A stretch of 64,000 bases of DNA from NCBI RefSeq assembly GCF_000017265.1, contig NC_011144.1, forward strand, positions 2,520,001 to 2,584,000, given 5' to 3'. Below the pieces are notes generated by a model. The model did not search any database. It was not told the origin of the DNA and worked only from the letters and a program-made list of their open reading frames with translations. The DNA is from Phenylobacterium zucineum HLK1. GTDB taxonomy: Bacteria > Pseudomonadota > Alphaproteobacteria > Caulobacterales > Caulobacteraceae. Positions 31,943 through 39,279 of this stretch are shown here, piece after piece (positions within the stretch are counted from its first letter, which is position 1; each line of letters begins with the position of its first letter). A program made the translations under genes and the position numbers.

Positions 31943-34510
31943 CTACAGCATCCCCCCGGCGGCCGCGTCGAGCAGCAGGTAGAGCCGGCCGGCGTCTCCC
32001 GACAGCAGCTCGGCCATCAGGAAGCCCTGCGGGTCGCGGACCACGGCGTCGTCGATCAGCGTCTTGTAGCGCCGCAGGTAGACCTCGGTCTGGTGCTTGA
32101 CCGTCTCGTCCGTGAACAGGCGCCGGGCGATGCGGCGGGTCGCGGCGGGCGCCAGCTTCTTCACGACCTGGCGCGCGCCCTCCTCGTCCCCCGTCTGGAC
32201 TGCGGCGGCGATCTCGTCGATCCGGTTCTTCGGCAGGAGCTTGGCCGGCTCGACCCCCATTCGGACCAGCTCGGCCGCCAGGGCGTCCTCGAGGCGTTCC
32301 CCCTCGCCCTCGCCGCCGTCCAGCGAGGCCAGCAGGTCCTTCCAGGTCCAGGTCTCGCCCGAGGCGTTCGGAGCCTCGGCCTCCGCCTCCTCCGCGGCTT
32401 CGGGCGCCGGCGCGGCCGGACGACCTGCGGCGGCCGAAAACACGGCGCTGAACTCGCGGTCGGTGGCGGTGGGGGTCAGCTTCAGCCGACCCCGCACGCC
32501 CAGTTCCTGGGCCAGCGCCTCGCCCGGCGGCTCGGCGTCATCGGCCAATGCGCCCTGGGCGCTGGTCTCGTCGGCCAGCTCATTGAGCTCCAGCGGTTCG
32601 GCCTCCTCGGCCGGCGGCGGCTCGACGGGCGCGGACTTCGCCCGCCGGGGCGGGGCGGCCGCGAGCGGCGGCAGCGGTGCGGGCGCGGCGGCGACCGTCC
32701 CCATCAGGCGCACGGCTTCGGACAGCATGTCGAAGTTGCGGCGCACGCGCTCCTGGAAGGCCGCGTCGATCGCCTGGGCCTCCTCGGCCGTACGGCGCGC
32801 GTGCTCCATCAGCTCGTCCATGCCATGGGCCACGGCGGCCTTGACCTGCTCGGCCTGGCCCCGCGCGGCGACCGGCAGGCGCGAGGCGCGCTGCTCCAGT
32901 TCGCCCAGCATGCCAGCCAGCTCCTCCAGCGCGGCCCGGGCGGCGGCGGCGCCCTCGTCCAGCTTCCGCGCCGTGGCGGCCCCCGCTTCCTCGACCATCT
33001 TCGAGGACTGCTCGACGAGGGCCCGGGCCTCCTCCAGGCGGGCCTCGAAGACCTGGTTGGCCTTCTGACCGGCGGTGAAGGCCGCCTCCGAGAGCTGGTC
33101 CACCTGCTCGCGGGCGGTGGCCGCGTGGCGGGCGGCCGCCTCCCGGGTCTCCTCGGCCGCGGCCGCGAGGGCGTCGATGGCGGCGCGGGTCTGGGCCTCC
33201 AGCTTGCCCCGCTGGTCCGCGGCGGCGGCCGAGACGGCCTCCAGCGCGTGCAGGGTGGACTGGCCGAACTCCTCGCGCTCGGCCTTGGCGGTCTCGGCCA
33301 GGTCGCGGAACTGCAGCGCCGCGTCGGCCATCAGCTGGCGCAGGGCCTCGCCGCCCTTGGTCGCCCGGTCGCTCATTTCGGCGGCCGACAGGCGGGCCTG
33401 GGTGATGAATTCCGACAGCCGGGCGGCGTGCGCGTCGGCCTCGGACGAGAAGCTCTCGTGGTCCGAGCGCAGGGCGGCGGCCAGGGTGATCAGCGCCGCG
33501 CGCTGTTCCGACAGGCCGGCCTCAACCGCCCTCGCCTGCTCGGCGACGCCCACGCCGGCGGTCTCCAGGCGGGCGATGTGGCGGGTCAGGTCCTCGCCGG
33601 CCGTGCGAGCGGCGTCGCTCGCCTCGCCCGCGGCGGCGGCCAGGTCGGCGGCGCGGGCCGAGAGCGCGGTTTCGGCCTCGCGGATCTGGGTCTCGGCGAG
33701 GTCGGCGGCCTCGGCGACCATCTTGGCCTGCTGGGTGATGGCGTCGGCGACCCTGACGGCCTGGGCGTCCAGGGTCTGGGCCAGCTGGCCCATCTCGCTG
33801 CGCTCGCGGCCCAGCGTCCCGGCCAGGGTCTCGGCGGTGCGGACCGACTGAGAGGTCGCGTCGGCCAGCTTCTCGGTCTCCAGGGCCAGGGCGTCGCGCA
33901 GCGCGAGCAGGGTCTCGCGGGCGTCCTCGGCGGCCGCGCCGGCGCGGGCGATCTCGTCGCGGACCGACTGGGCCACGTGGCCGGCCCGGGCGGCGGCCAC
34001 GACGGCGGGCGACAGCATGTCCTCGGCCATGGCCTTGGCCCGGCGCGCCTCGAAAGCGAGCTTCTGGCCCTGGCGGATCATGAACGCCGCGCCCCAGACG
34101 AAGGCGGCCGGCCCGATGGCCAGGAGGGCGAAGACGGCCAGGGCGAAGGCGTCGTCCTGCAGCGGGGCGACGTTGTTGCGGTAGCCCACCGCGTAGGCGA
34201 TCGGCGCCAGCGCCCACAGCGCCGAGACGATCACGGCCGCCACCCAGATCGGCCAGCCGGACGGCGCCTCGAGCTCGTCCAGCGTCGCCGGCTCGTAGCG
34301 GGGCTCGGGCTGGAACTCGGGACGTGGCGCCGGGGTCTTCGCTTCCCGCGTCGCCACCGGGGCGGTCGAAGCGGGAGGATCGAGCGGCGGCAGGGCCTCA
34401 GGCGTCGCGGCCGGCTCGGCGGCCGGCGCGACCTCGGGCTCGCTCGCGGGCGTCGGCGACAGCGCAGGGCCGCCGAAATCCATCGGTTGTCGCCGCTTGG
34501 AGAACTTCAT
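31943..34510 (-). CDS. tipN: TipN-like polar localization / cell polarity protein
   Basis: An 855-aa protein with a Pro/Ala/Glu-rich cytoplasmic N-terminus, two transmembrane helices at about residues 86-108 and 121-145, and then a very long Ala/Glu-rich coiled coil (about 150-620) and a more ordered C-terminal part with GETWTWKDLLASLDG and a helical end. This layout is that of Caulobacter TipN, the new-pole marker that directs ParA, flagellum placement and cell-cycle polarity. The name rests on architecture and on the Caulobacterales setting; another coiled-coil membrane protein cannot be excluded. Start ATG 34510. On the same strand, 33 bases before the DUF4112 gene. Confidence 0.72.
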   Translation of the reverse strand: MKFSKRRQPMDFGGPALSPTPASEPEVAPAAEPAATPEALPPLDPPASTAPVATREAKTPAPRPEFQPEPRYEPATLDELEAPSGWPIWVAAVIVSALWALAPIAYAVGYRNNVAPLQDDAFALAVFALLAIGPAAFVWGAAFMIRQGQKLAFEARRAKAMAEDMLSPAVVAAARAGHVAQSVRDEIARAGAAAEDARETLLALRDALALETEKLADATSQSVRTAETLAGTLGRERSEMGQLAQTLDAQAVRVADAITQQAKMVAEAADLAETQIREAETALSARAADLAAAAGEASDAARTAGEDLTRHIARLETAGVGVAEQARAVEAGLSEQRAALITLAAALRSDHESFSSEADAHAARLSEFITQARLSAAEMSDRATKGGEALRQLMADAALQFRDLAETAKAEREEFGQSTLHALEAVSAAAADQRGKLEAQTRAAIDALAAAAEETREAAARHAATAREQVDQLSEAAFTAGQKANQVFEARLEEARALVEQSSKMVEEAGAATARKLDEGAAAARAALEELAGMLGELEQRASRLPVAARGQAEQVKAAVAHGMDELMEHARRTAEEAQAIDAAFQERVRRNFDMLSEAVRLMGTVAAAPAPLPPLAAAPPRRAKSAPVEPPPAEEAEPLELNELADETSAQGALADDAEPPGEALAQELGVRGRLKLTPTATDREFSAVFSAAAGRPAAPAPEAAEEAEAEAPNASGETWTWKDLLASLDGGEGEGERLEDALAAELVRMGVEPAKLLPKNRIDEIAAAVQTGDEEGARQVVKKLAPAATRRIARRLFTDETVKHQTEVYLRRYKTLIDDAVVRDPQGFLMAELLSGDAGRLYLLLDAAAGGML

Positions 34511-34684
34511 GCGCGGCCGATCCTTCCCTCTTGGCCCGAGGCGCGCGTCACGAGGGGGCCGGCATGGCTCGCCCCCACCGCGCCTTGGCTTCAGGTTCGA
34601 AGGATTACCCGCCCGGCGTGCGGACGCAAACAGGCGCCGCGAATCAGGCGGCCTCCGGGTCGGATTGTCGCGGCTGGAGGGGCG

Positions 34685-34900
34685 TCAGGCCTTGACCACG
34701 CCCGACCGCCCGTCGGGGCAGTCGGCGGGAACCTTGACGGAGACCTTCTGGGCCTTGCGCGGCGAGCGGGCGACCACGCGCTCGGCGGGCGCCGCCGGGC
34801 GCTCGAACATCGGGGCGTCGAGCGTCACGCCGAAATGGGAGAAGGCGACGGCGGACGAATGCACGACCACCGCGGCCACAACTTCCGTCAATGTCGCCAT
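34685..34900 (-). CDS. Small conserved-looking hypothetical protein
   Basis: A 71-aa protein I cannot assign. It begins with a mildly hydrophobic helix (TEVVAAVVVHSSAVAF) and continues as a basic, Pro/Val-rich tail with KAQKVSVKVPADCPDG. The ATG at 34900 has an excellent ribosome site (GGAGAGG, 4-5 bases upstream), which makes coding likely. Placed between ogt and the tipN-like gene on the same strand; the flanking gaps of 110 and 174 bases show nothing else I can name. Confidence 0.6.
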   Translation of the reverse strand: MATLTEVVAAVVVHSSAVAFSHFGVTLDAPMFERPAAPAERVVARSPRKAQKVSVKVPADCPDGRSGVVKA

Positions 34901-35011
34901 CGAACCTCTCCCCGATTCCTGCGCGACTCCGCCGAGCGGCGTTATACGACGCGGACGGCTTCGCCGCGAGCGGCGCGGACCTTAAATTTCGGCAATGTTG
35001 CGCCGGCGCCA

Positions 35012-35545
35012 TCAGGCGGCGAGGCGATCCCGGAAGCTCGCGCCCTCGTGGGCCAGCAGCCAGCGCTTGCGCGGCAGCCCGCCGCCGTAGCCGGTGAGCG
35101 AGCCGTCCGAGCCGATCACCCGGTGGCAGGGCACGACCAGCGCCACGGGATTGGAGCCGTTGGCGAGCCCCACGGCGCGTACGGCCGTCGGCCGGCCGAT
35201 CGCCTGCGCCAGGCGCGCGTAGCTCCAGGTCTCCCCGACCGGGATGGCGCAGAGCGCGGCCCACACCTTCCGCTGGAACGCCGTGCCCGCGCCGTCCCAG
35301 GGCACGGCCGACAGAGCCCCGAGGTCCCCGGCGAAATAGGCCTCCAGCGCCGGCCGCGCGGGGCTGCGCCCTTCGACGAGCGCGGCCTTCGGATAGCGGC
35401 GGGCGACCCAGGCCAGCATCCGGTCCTCGTAGTCGGTCCAGTTGAAGGCCCGCAGGACGCCCGCCTCGTCGGTGACCACGAGGGCCGTGCCGATCGGGGT
35501 CGCGATGCGGTCGAGGGTCAGGGTTTCAGGCGGCTGCACGATCAT
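35012..35545 (-). CDS. ogt: Methylated-DNA--protein-cysteine S-methyltransferase
   Basis: A 177-aa suicide repair protein that removes O6-alkyl groups from guanine. The acceptor motif PCHRV has its Cys at residue 140; FQRKVWAALCAIPVGETWSYARLAQ and GRPTAVRAVGLANGSNPV are the DNA-binding helix and Asn-hinge blocks. It overlaps the upstream Ada-AlkA gene by 20 bases, so the two alkylation repair functions are co-expressed. Confidence 0.94.
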   Translation of the reverse strand: MIVQPPETLTLDRIATPIGTALVVTDEAGVLRAFNWTDYEDRMLAWVARRYPKAALVEGRSPARPALEAYFAGDLGALSAVPWDGAGTAFQRKVWAALCAIPVGETWSYARLAQAIGRPTAVRAVGLANGSNPVALVVPCHRVIGSDGSLTGYGGGLPRKRWLLAHEGASFRDRLAA

Positions 35546-37082
35546 CGGTCTTGGTCCTCTTGAGGTCGGGTTGGGCCGCGTCGTGGGCCCAGAGATGTTG
35601 GGCGGCGTAGGCGCGCCAGGGCCGCCAGGCGGCGCTGCGGGCGAGCAGTTCCTCCTGCGTCGGCCGCCGGCCGGTCTCGTCCGCCATGGCGCGCAGGAGC
35701 GCGATATCCGCGCCCGGAAAGGCGTCCGGCTCGCGCAGTTCGCGCAGCGCGATGTACTGCGCCGTCCACTCGCCGACGCCCGGCAGCGCCTTCAGCGCCG
35801 CGATGGCGCTGTCCAGGTCGGCCCGCGGCGTGAAGATCGCCGGATCGGCCGCCACGGTGCGCGCCAGGGCCTCCAGCGCCGCGCCGCGCGCCTTCGGCAT
35901 GCCCAGCGCGGCGATGTCCTCGCCGACCAGCCGCTCGGGCCGCGGGAAGACGCGTGTCAGACCCAGCTCCGCGGCGGCCGGATCGTCGACCGACGCGCCG
36001 TAGGCGTCGGTCAGCTTGGCCGCCAGCGCCCGCGCGGCGGCCACGGTGATCTGCTGGCCGAGGATCGCCCGCACCGCCAGTTCGAAGCCGTCCCACGCCC
36101 CCGGGGCTCGCAGGCCCGGCCGGGCCGCGACCAGCGGGGCGAGCGCCGGATCCTGGCTCAGGTGCGCTCCAATGCGTCCCGGGTCGGCGGCGAGGTCGAA
36201 CACCCGCCGGATGCGCGCGATCACCGCCGGCAGGGCCTTCAGCTTCGGGAAGCGGATCTCGGCGGTCAGGGCGTCGTCGCCCGGGCGCGGCGTCACGATC
36301 ACGACACCGCGGGCGCCGTCGACCTCCAGCGTGCGCGCATAGCGGCGCGGCTCCACCCGCTCCACGCCCGGGATGGCACGGTCGGCGAGGAAGCGGATGA
36401 TCGCGTCCCAGTCGTAGGGCGGCCGGTACGGCAGGCGGACGACGATGCCCTCGGCCGCCGGCACGTCGGCCTGGCGCGAGCGGCGCAGCTCGCCCGGCGG
36501 GCGGCCGAACAGCTGCTGGAACGTCTCGTTGAAGCGCCGCACGCTGCCGAAGCCGGCCGCCAGCGCCACCTCGCCCATCGGCAGGCGGGTCTCCTGGATC
36601 AGCTGCTTGGCGAGCAGGACGCGGCGGGTCTGGGCGACCGAGACCGGCGAGGCGCCGAGATGCTGGCGGAACAGGCGGCGGAGCTGGCGTTCGCCCACGC
36701 CCAGGCGGGCCGCGAGCGCATCCACGTCGTCGCCGTCCAGCGCGCCCCCCTCGATCAGGGCCAGCGCCCGCGAGACCGTGTTCGACGTGCCCCGCCAGGC
36801 GCCGAGATCGGGCGAGGCTTCCGGGCGGCAGCGCAGGCACGGCCGGTAGCCGGCCTCCTGGGCCGCCGCGGCCGTCGGGTAGAACGTCATGTTCTCGGGC
36901 TTCGGCGTGCGCGCGGGGCAGATCGGCCGGCAGTAGATGCCGGTCGTCTTCACGGCGCCGAAGATGCGGCCGTCGAACCGCGGGTCGCGGGTGACGAAGG
37001 CGCGGCGGCAGGCTTCGAAGTCCATATCCATGTTCGGCAGGATGCGCCCCGCGGGACGGCTAGTCTCGCGGTTTTCGGACAT
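35526..37082 (-). CDS. Ada-type regulator fused to AlkA DNA-3-methyladenine glycosylase
   Basis: Up to 518 aa with three parts. The Ada zinc domain (about residues 20-95) has YCRPICPARTP and YRPCLRC, the four metal Cys including the methyl-accepting one. An AraC helix-turn-helix domain (about 105-205) follows. The AlkA part (about 215-505) has the helix-hairpin-helix LPGVGEWTAQYIALR and the catalytic Asp in FPGADIALLR. It senses methyl phosphotriesters, activates repair genes and excises alkylated bases. The family N-terminus begins at Met18-Met20 (ATG 37031), so the shorter start may be correct; neither start has a clear ribosome site. Overlaps ogt. Confidence 0.92.
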   Translation of the reverse strand: MSENRETSRPAGRILPNMDMDFEACRRAFVTRDPRFDGRIFGAVKTTGIYCRPICPARTPKPENMTFYPTAAAAQEAGYRPCLRCRPEASPDLGAWRGTSNTVSRALALIEGGALDGDDVDALAARLGVGERQLRRLFRQHLGASPVSVAQTRRVLLAKQLIQETRLPMGEVALAAGFGSVRRFNETFQQLFGRPPGELRRSRQADVPAAEGIVVRLPYRPPYDWDAIIRFLADRAIPGVERVEPRRYARTLEVDGARGVVIVTPRPGDDALTAEIRFPKLKALPAVIARIRRVFDLAADPGRIGAHLSQDPALAPLVAARPGLRAPGAWDGFELAVRAILGQQITVAAARALAAKLTDAYGASVDDPAAAELGLTRVFPRPERLVGEDIAALGMPKARGAALEALARTVAADPAIFTPRADLDSAIAALKALPGVGEWTAQYIALRELREPDAFPGADIALLRAMADETGRRPTQEELLARSAAWRPWRAYAAQHLWAHDAAQPDLKRTKTDDRAAA

Positions 37083-37126
37083 TCATGGCCGGCCGTGGCA
37101 GCTTTCGGACGCCGAAGCGCGCGCGA

Positions 37127-37306
37127 TCAGCCCTTCGGCGCGCGCCGGGTCACGACCTTCGGCGCGTGGATCGCCGCGGGCCCGTCGCCCCTCGGCCGCT
37201 GCCAGCGCCACTCATAAGGCGTCAGCCACACCCAGCCGCCCTCGGTCAGCCGCCGCGGCGTCAGCGCATAACTGCGGATCCAAAGCGGGTCGGTCGTCTC
37301 GCGCAC
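37127..37306 (-). CDS. Small hypothetical protein, 59 aa, Trp-rich
   Basis: A short open frame from GTG 37306 to TGA 37127. The translation is rich in Trp, Tyr and Pro and looks protein-like: TDPLWIRSYALTPRRLTEGG, then WVWLTPYEWRWQ and a basic tail ending RRAPKG. Codon third positions are strongly G/C as in neighbours and there is no competing frame. Ribosome site is weak (GAGTG region). I know no family for it. It lies in the gap between the DUF302 gene and the Ada-AlkA gene, on the same strand as the latter and upstream of it. Confidence 0.5.
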   Translation of the reverse strand: MRETTDPLWIRSYALTPRRLTEGGWVWLTPYEWRWQRPRGDGPAAIHAPKVVTRRAPKG

Positions 37307-37455
37307 GCGTGTTCACTCGGAATCAGGAAGAGCCCCTCGCCGAGGACCATAGCCGTCCGGCCGCGTCGGCGCCGTGGCATTTCGGCCGCGATCCACAGCA
37401 TCCAAACCGGGTCCAGCCGCGCTTTCAGGGGGAGCCAACCTTTGAGAGGCCGCAG

Positions 37456-37842
37456 ATGAGCTACTATGCCGCAAGAACCCTGGACCTGCCGTTCGACGCC
37501 GCCGTCGAGCGCACCCGCGCCGCGCTCGCCGAGGAAGGCTTCGGCGTCATCACCGAGATCGACGTGCGCCAGGTCCTGAAGACCAAGATCGGCGTCGACT
37601 TCCGCCCCTATCTGATCCTCGGCGCCTGCAACCCCGGCCTCGCCCACGAGGCCCTGAAGCTGGAGGACAAGGTGGGGACGATGCTGCCCTGCAACGTCGT
37701 CGTCCAGGCGGTGGACGAGAGCCGTTCGGAGGTGGCGGCGATCGACCCCGAGGCCTCGATGCAGGCCATCGACAACGCCGACCTGAAGGCCAAGGCGCGC
37801 GAGGTCGGCGGCCGGCTCCGCGCCGCCCTCGACCGGCTCTAG
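37456..37842 (+). CDS. DUF302-family protein
   Basis: A 128-aa protein with the DUF302 pattern: RTRAALAEEGFGVITEIDVRQVLKTKIG, RPYLILGACNPGLAHEAL and GTMLPCNVVVQ. The fold binds small ligands or heme-like groups in some studied members, but no general function is agreed. ATG 37456 has GAGAGG 6 bases upstream; longer in-frame starts lack one. Single gene, convergent with the MFS transporter at 37858. Confidence 0.88.
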   Translation: MSYYAARTLDLPFDAAVERTRAALAEEGFGVITEIDVRQVLKTKIGVDFRPYLILGACNPGLAHEALKLEDKVGTMLPCNVVVQAVDESRSEVAAIDPEASMQAIDNADLKAKAREVGGRLRAALDRL

Positions 37843-37857
37843 GCCACAAGCTCCAGG

Positions 37858-39162
37858 TCAGCCCACCGCCGCGGCGAGGCGCTTGTCGCGGGCGATCGAC
37901 CAGGCGGACGCCAGGTGCGCGAGGATCGTGATCACGATCACCGGCACCAGGGCCAGGAACGCGATCGAGAGCGAGTTGTCGCCGTGCTCGGCCTTGGCCA
38001 TGTCGGAGATGCGGCCGACGTAGACCGGCCCCGCGCCCAGGCCGATCAGGTTCAGCACGAACAGCAGCACCGCGCCCGAGATCGTGCGCCGGTTCGGCGG
38101 CACCGCGTTCTGCACGACGGCGAGCGCCGGCGCGAGGTAGCAGTTGTTCAGCAGCGCCGGCACCGCGATGCAGATCAGGGCGATCTGCCAGGTCGGCGCA
38201 TAGACGATGCCGAACCAGAACGGGATCGTGATGAAGAACGCCAGGGCCGGGATCCAGGCGAACCAGCGGCGGTCCTTGGCGCCCAGCTTGTCGGCGATCC
38301 AGCCGGCCGCGAACGTGCCGATCATGCCGGTGATCCCCAGCACGAGGCTGTAGTAGGCGGCGACTTCGGTCAGGCTCATGCCCTTCACCCGCATCAGGAA
38401 CGGCGGGTTCCAGGTCAGGGCGGCATAGCCGACGAAGGCCGAGAGGCCGGCGGCGAAGGCCGTCAGCACCAGCGTGCGGTTCGAGAAGAAGCCGCCGATC
38501 GCCGTCCAGAGCGGCGGGGCCGCGTCGTGCGCGTCCTTGCCGTCGGCGATCTTGTCGAGGCCGCCGCGCTTCGGCTCCTTGACGAACAGCAGCACGACGA
38601 GCGCCAGGATGATGCCCGGCACGCCCATGACGTAGAACGCCGTCCGCCAGCCGTGCTCGGCCGCGATCCAGCCGCCCAGCGCCGAGCCGAACATCGATCC
38701 GGCGGGCACGCCCAGGGAGTAGATCGCGAGCGCCGTGCCCCGCTCCTCGGGCTTGAAGTAGTCCGAGATCAGCGAATAGGACGGCGGGGAGCCGCCCGCC
38801 TCGCCGATGCCGACGCCCATCCGGTAGAGCGCGAGCTGGACGAAGTTGGTCGCCGTGCCGCAGAGCGCCGTGAACAGGCTCCACAGCGCGCACGCTCCCG
38901 AGATGATCCAGACCCGCCGGGCCCGGTCGGCCAGCCAGCCGACGGGGATGCCGAAGCCGGTGTAGAAGATCGCAAAGACGATGCCGCTCAGCATGCCGAG
39001 CTGGGTGTCGTCGAGCTGCAGGTCCTTGCGGATCGGCTCGGCCAGGATCGAGACGATCTGCCGGTCCAGGAAGTTCAGCGTGTAGACGACGGCCAGAAGC
39101 CAGACGACCATGTAGCGATAGCTCGCCGACACCTTCGGCGCCGGCACGGCGTCCACGCTCAT
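37858..39162 (-). CDS. MFS transporter, spinster-like
   Basis: A 434-aa, 12-helix permease. TLNFLDRQIVSILAEPIRKDL, GVGIGEAGGSPPSYSLISDYF and ALAIYSLGVPAGSMFGSALGG are typical of the proteobacterial spinster-like MFS group. ATG 39162 has GGGGGAGA 7 bases upstream. Substrate unknown; organic acids or lipid-like molecules are common guesses. A paralogue of the same group is at 61978-63411. A possible terminator of the preceding light-sensing operon lies in its leader. Confidence 0.88.
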   Translation of the reverse strand: MSVDAVPAPKVSASYRYMVVWLLAVVYTLNFLDRQIVSILAEPIRKDLQLDDTQLGMLSGIVFAIFYTGFGIPVGWLADRARRVWIISGACALWSLFTALCGTATNFVQLALYRMGVGIGEAGGSPPSYSLISDYFKPEERGTALAIYSLGVPAGSMFGSALGGWIAAEHGWRTAFYVMGVPGIILALVVLLFVKEPKRGGLDKIADGKDAHDAAPPLWTAIGGFFSNRTLVLTAFAAGLSAFVGYAALTWNPPFLMRVKGMSLTEVAAYYSLVLGITGMIGTFAAGWIADKLGAKDRRWFAWIPALAFFITIPFWFGIVYAPTWQIALICIAVPALLNNCYLAPALAVVQNAVPPNRRTISGAVLLFVLNLIGLGAGPVYVGRISDMAKAEHGDNSLSIAFLALVPVIVITILAHLASAWSIARDKRLAAAVG

Positions 39163-39202
39163 ACGCTGTCTCCCCCTGTCGCCCGTCAGGCCGGTGTTCC
39201 GG

Positions 39203-39238
39203 CTCGAAAAACGGGTATGCGCTTCCTGCCCGTGTTTT
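39203..39238 (-). terminator. Possible terminator of the light-sensing operon
   Basis: On the minus strand a short stem ACGGG / CCCGT with a long loop ends in TTTTTCG, 41 bases after the hybrid kinase stop. The stem is only 5 bp plus weak A-T pairs, so this is tentative. Confidence 0.3.
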
Positions 39239-39279
39239 GGCAGCAACCGCGGGCGACGCCAAGCCGCTTTCCGCGGACG

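Noticed and set aside
31565-35563. A 1332-codon plus-strand open frame
   Set aside because: It is antisense to the tipN-like gene, the 71-aa gene and ogt, with repetitive Gly/Arg/Leu composition typical of shadow frames in high-GC DNA. The minus strand carries the recognisable proteins.
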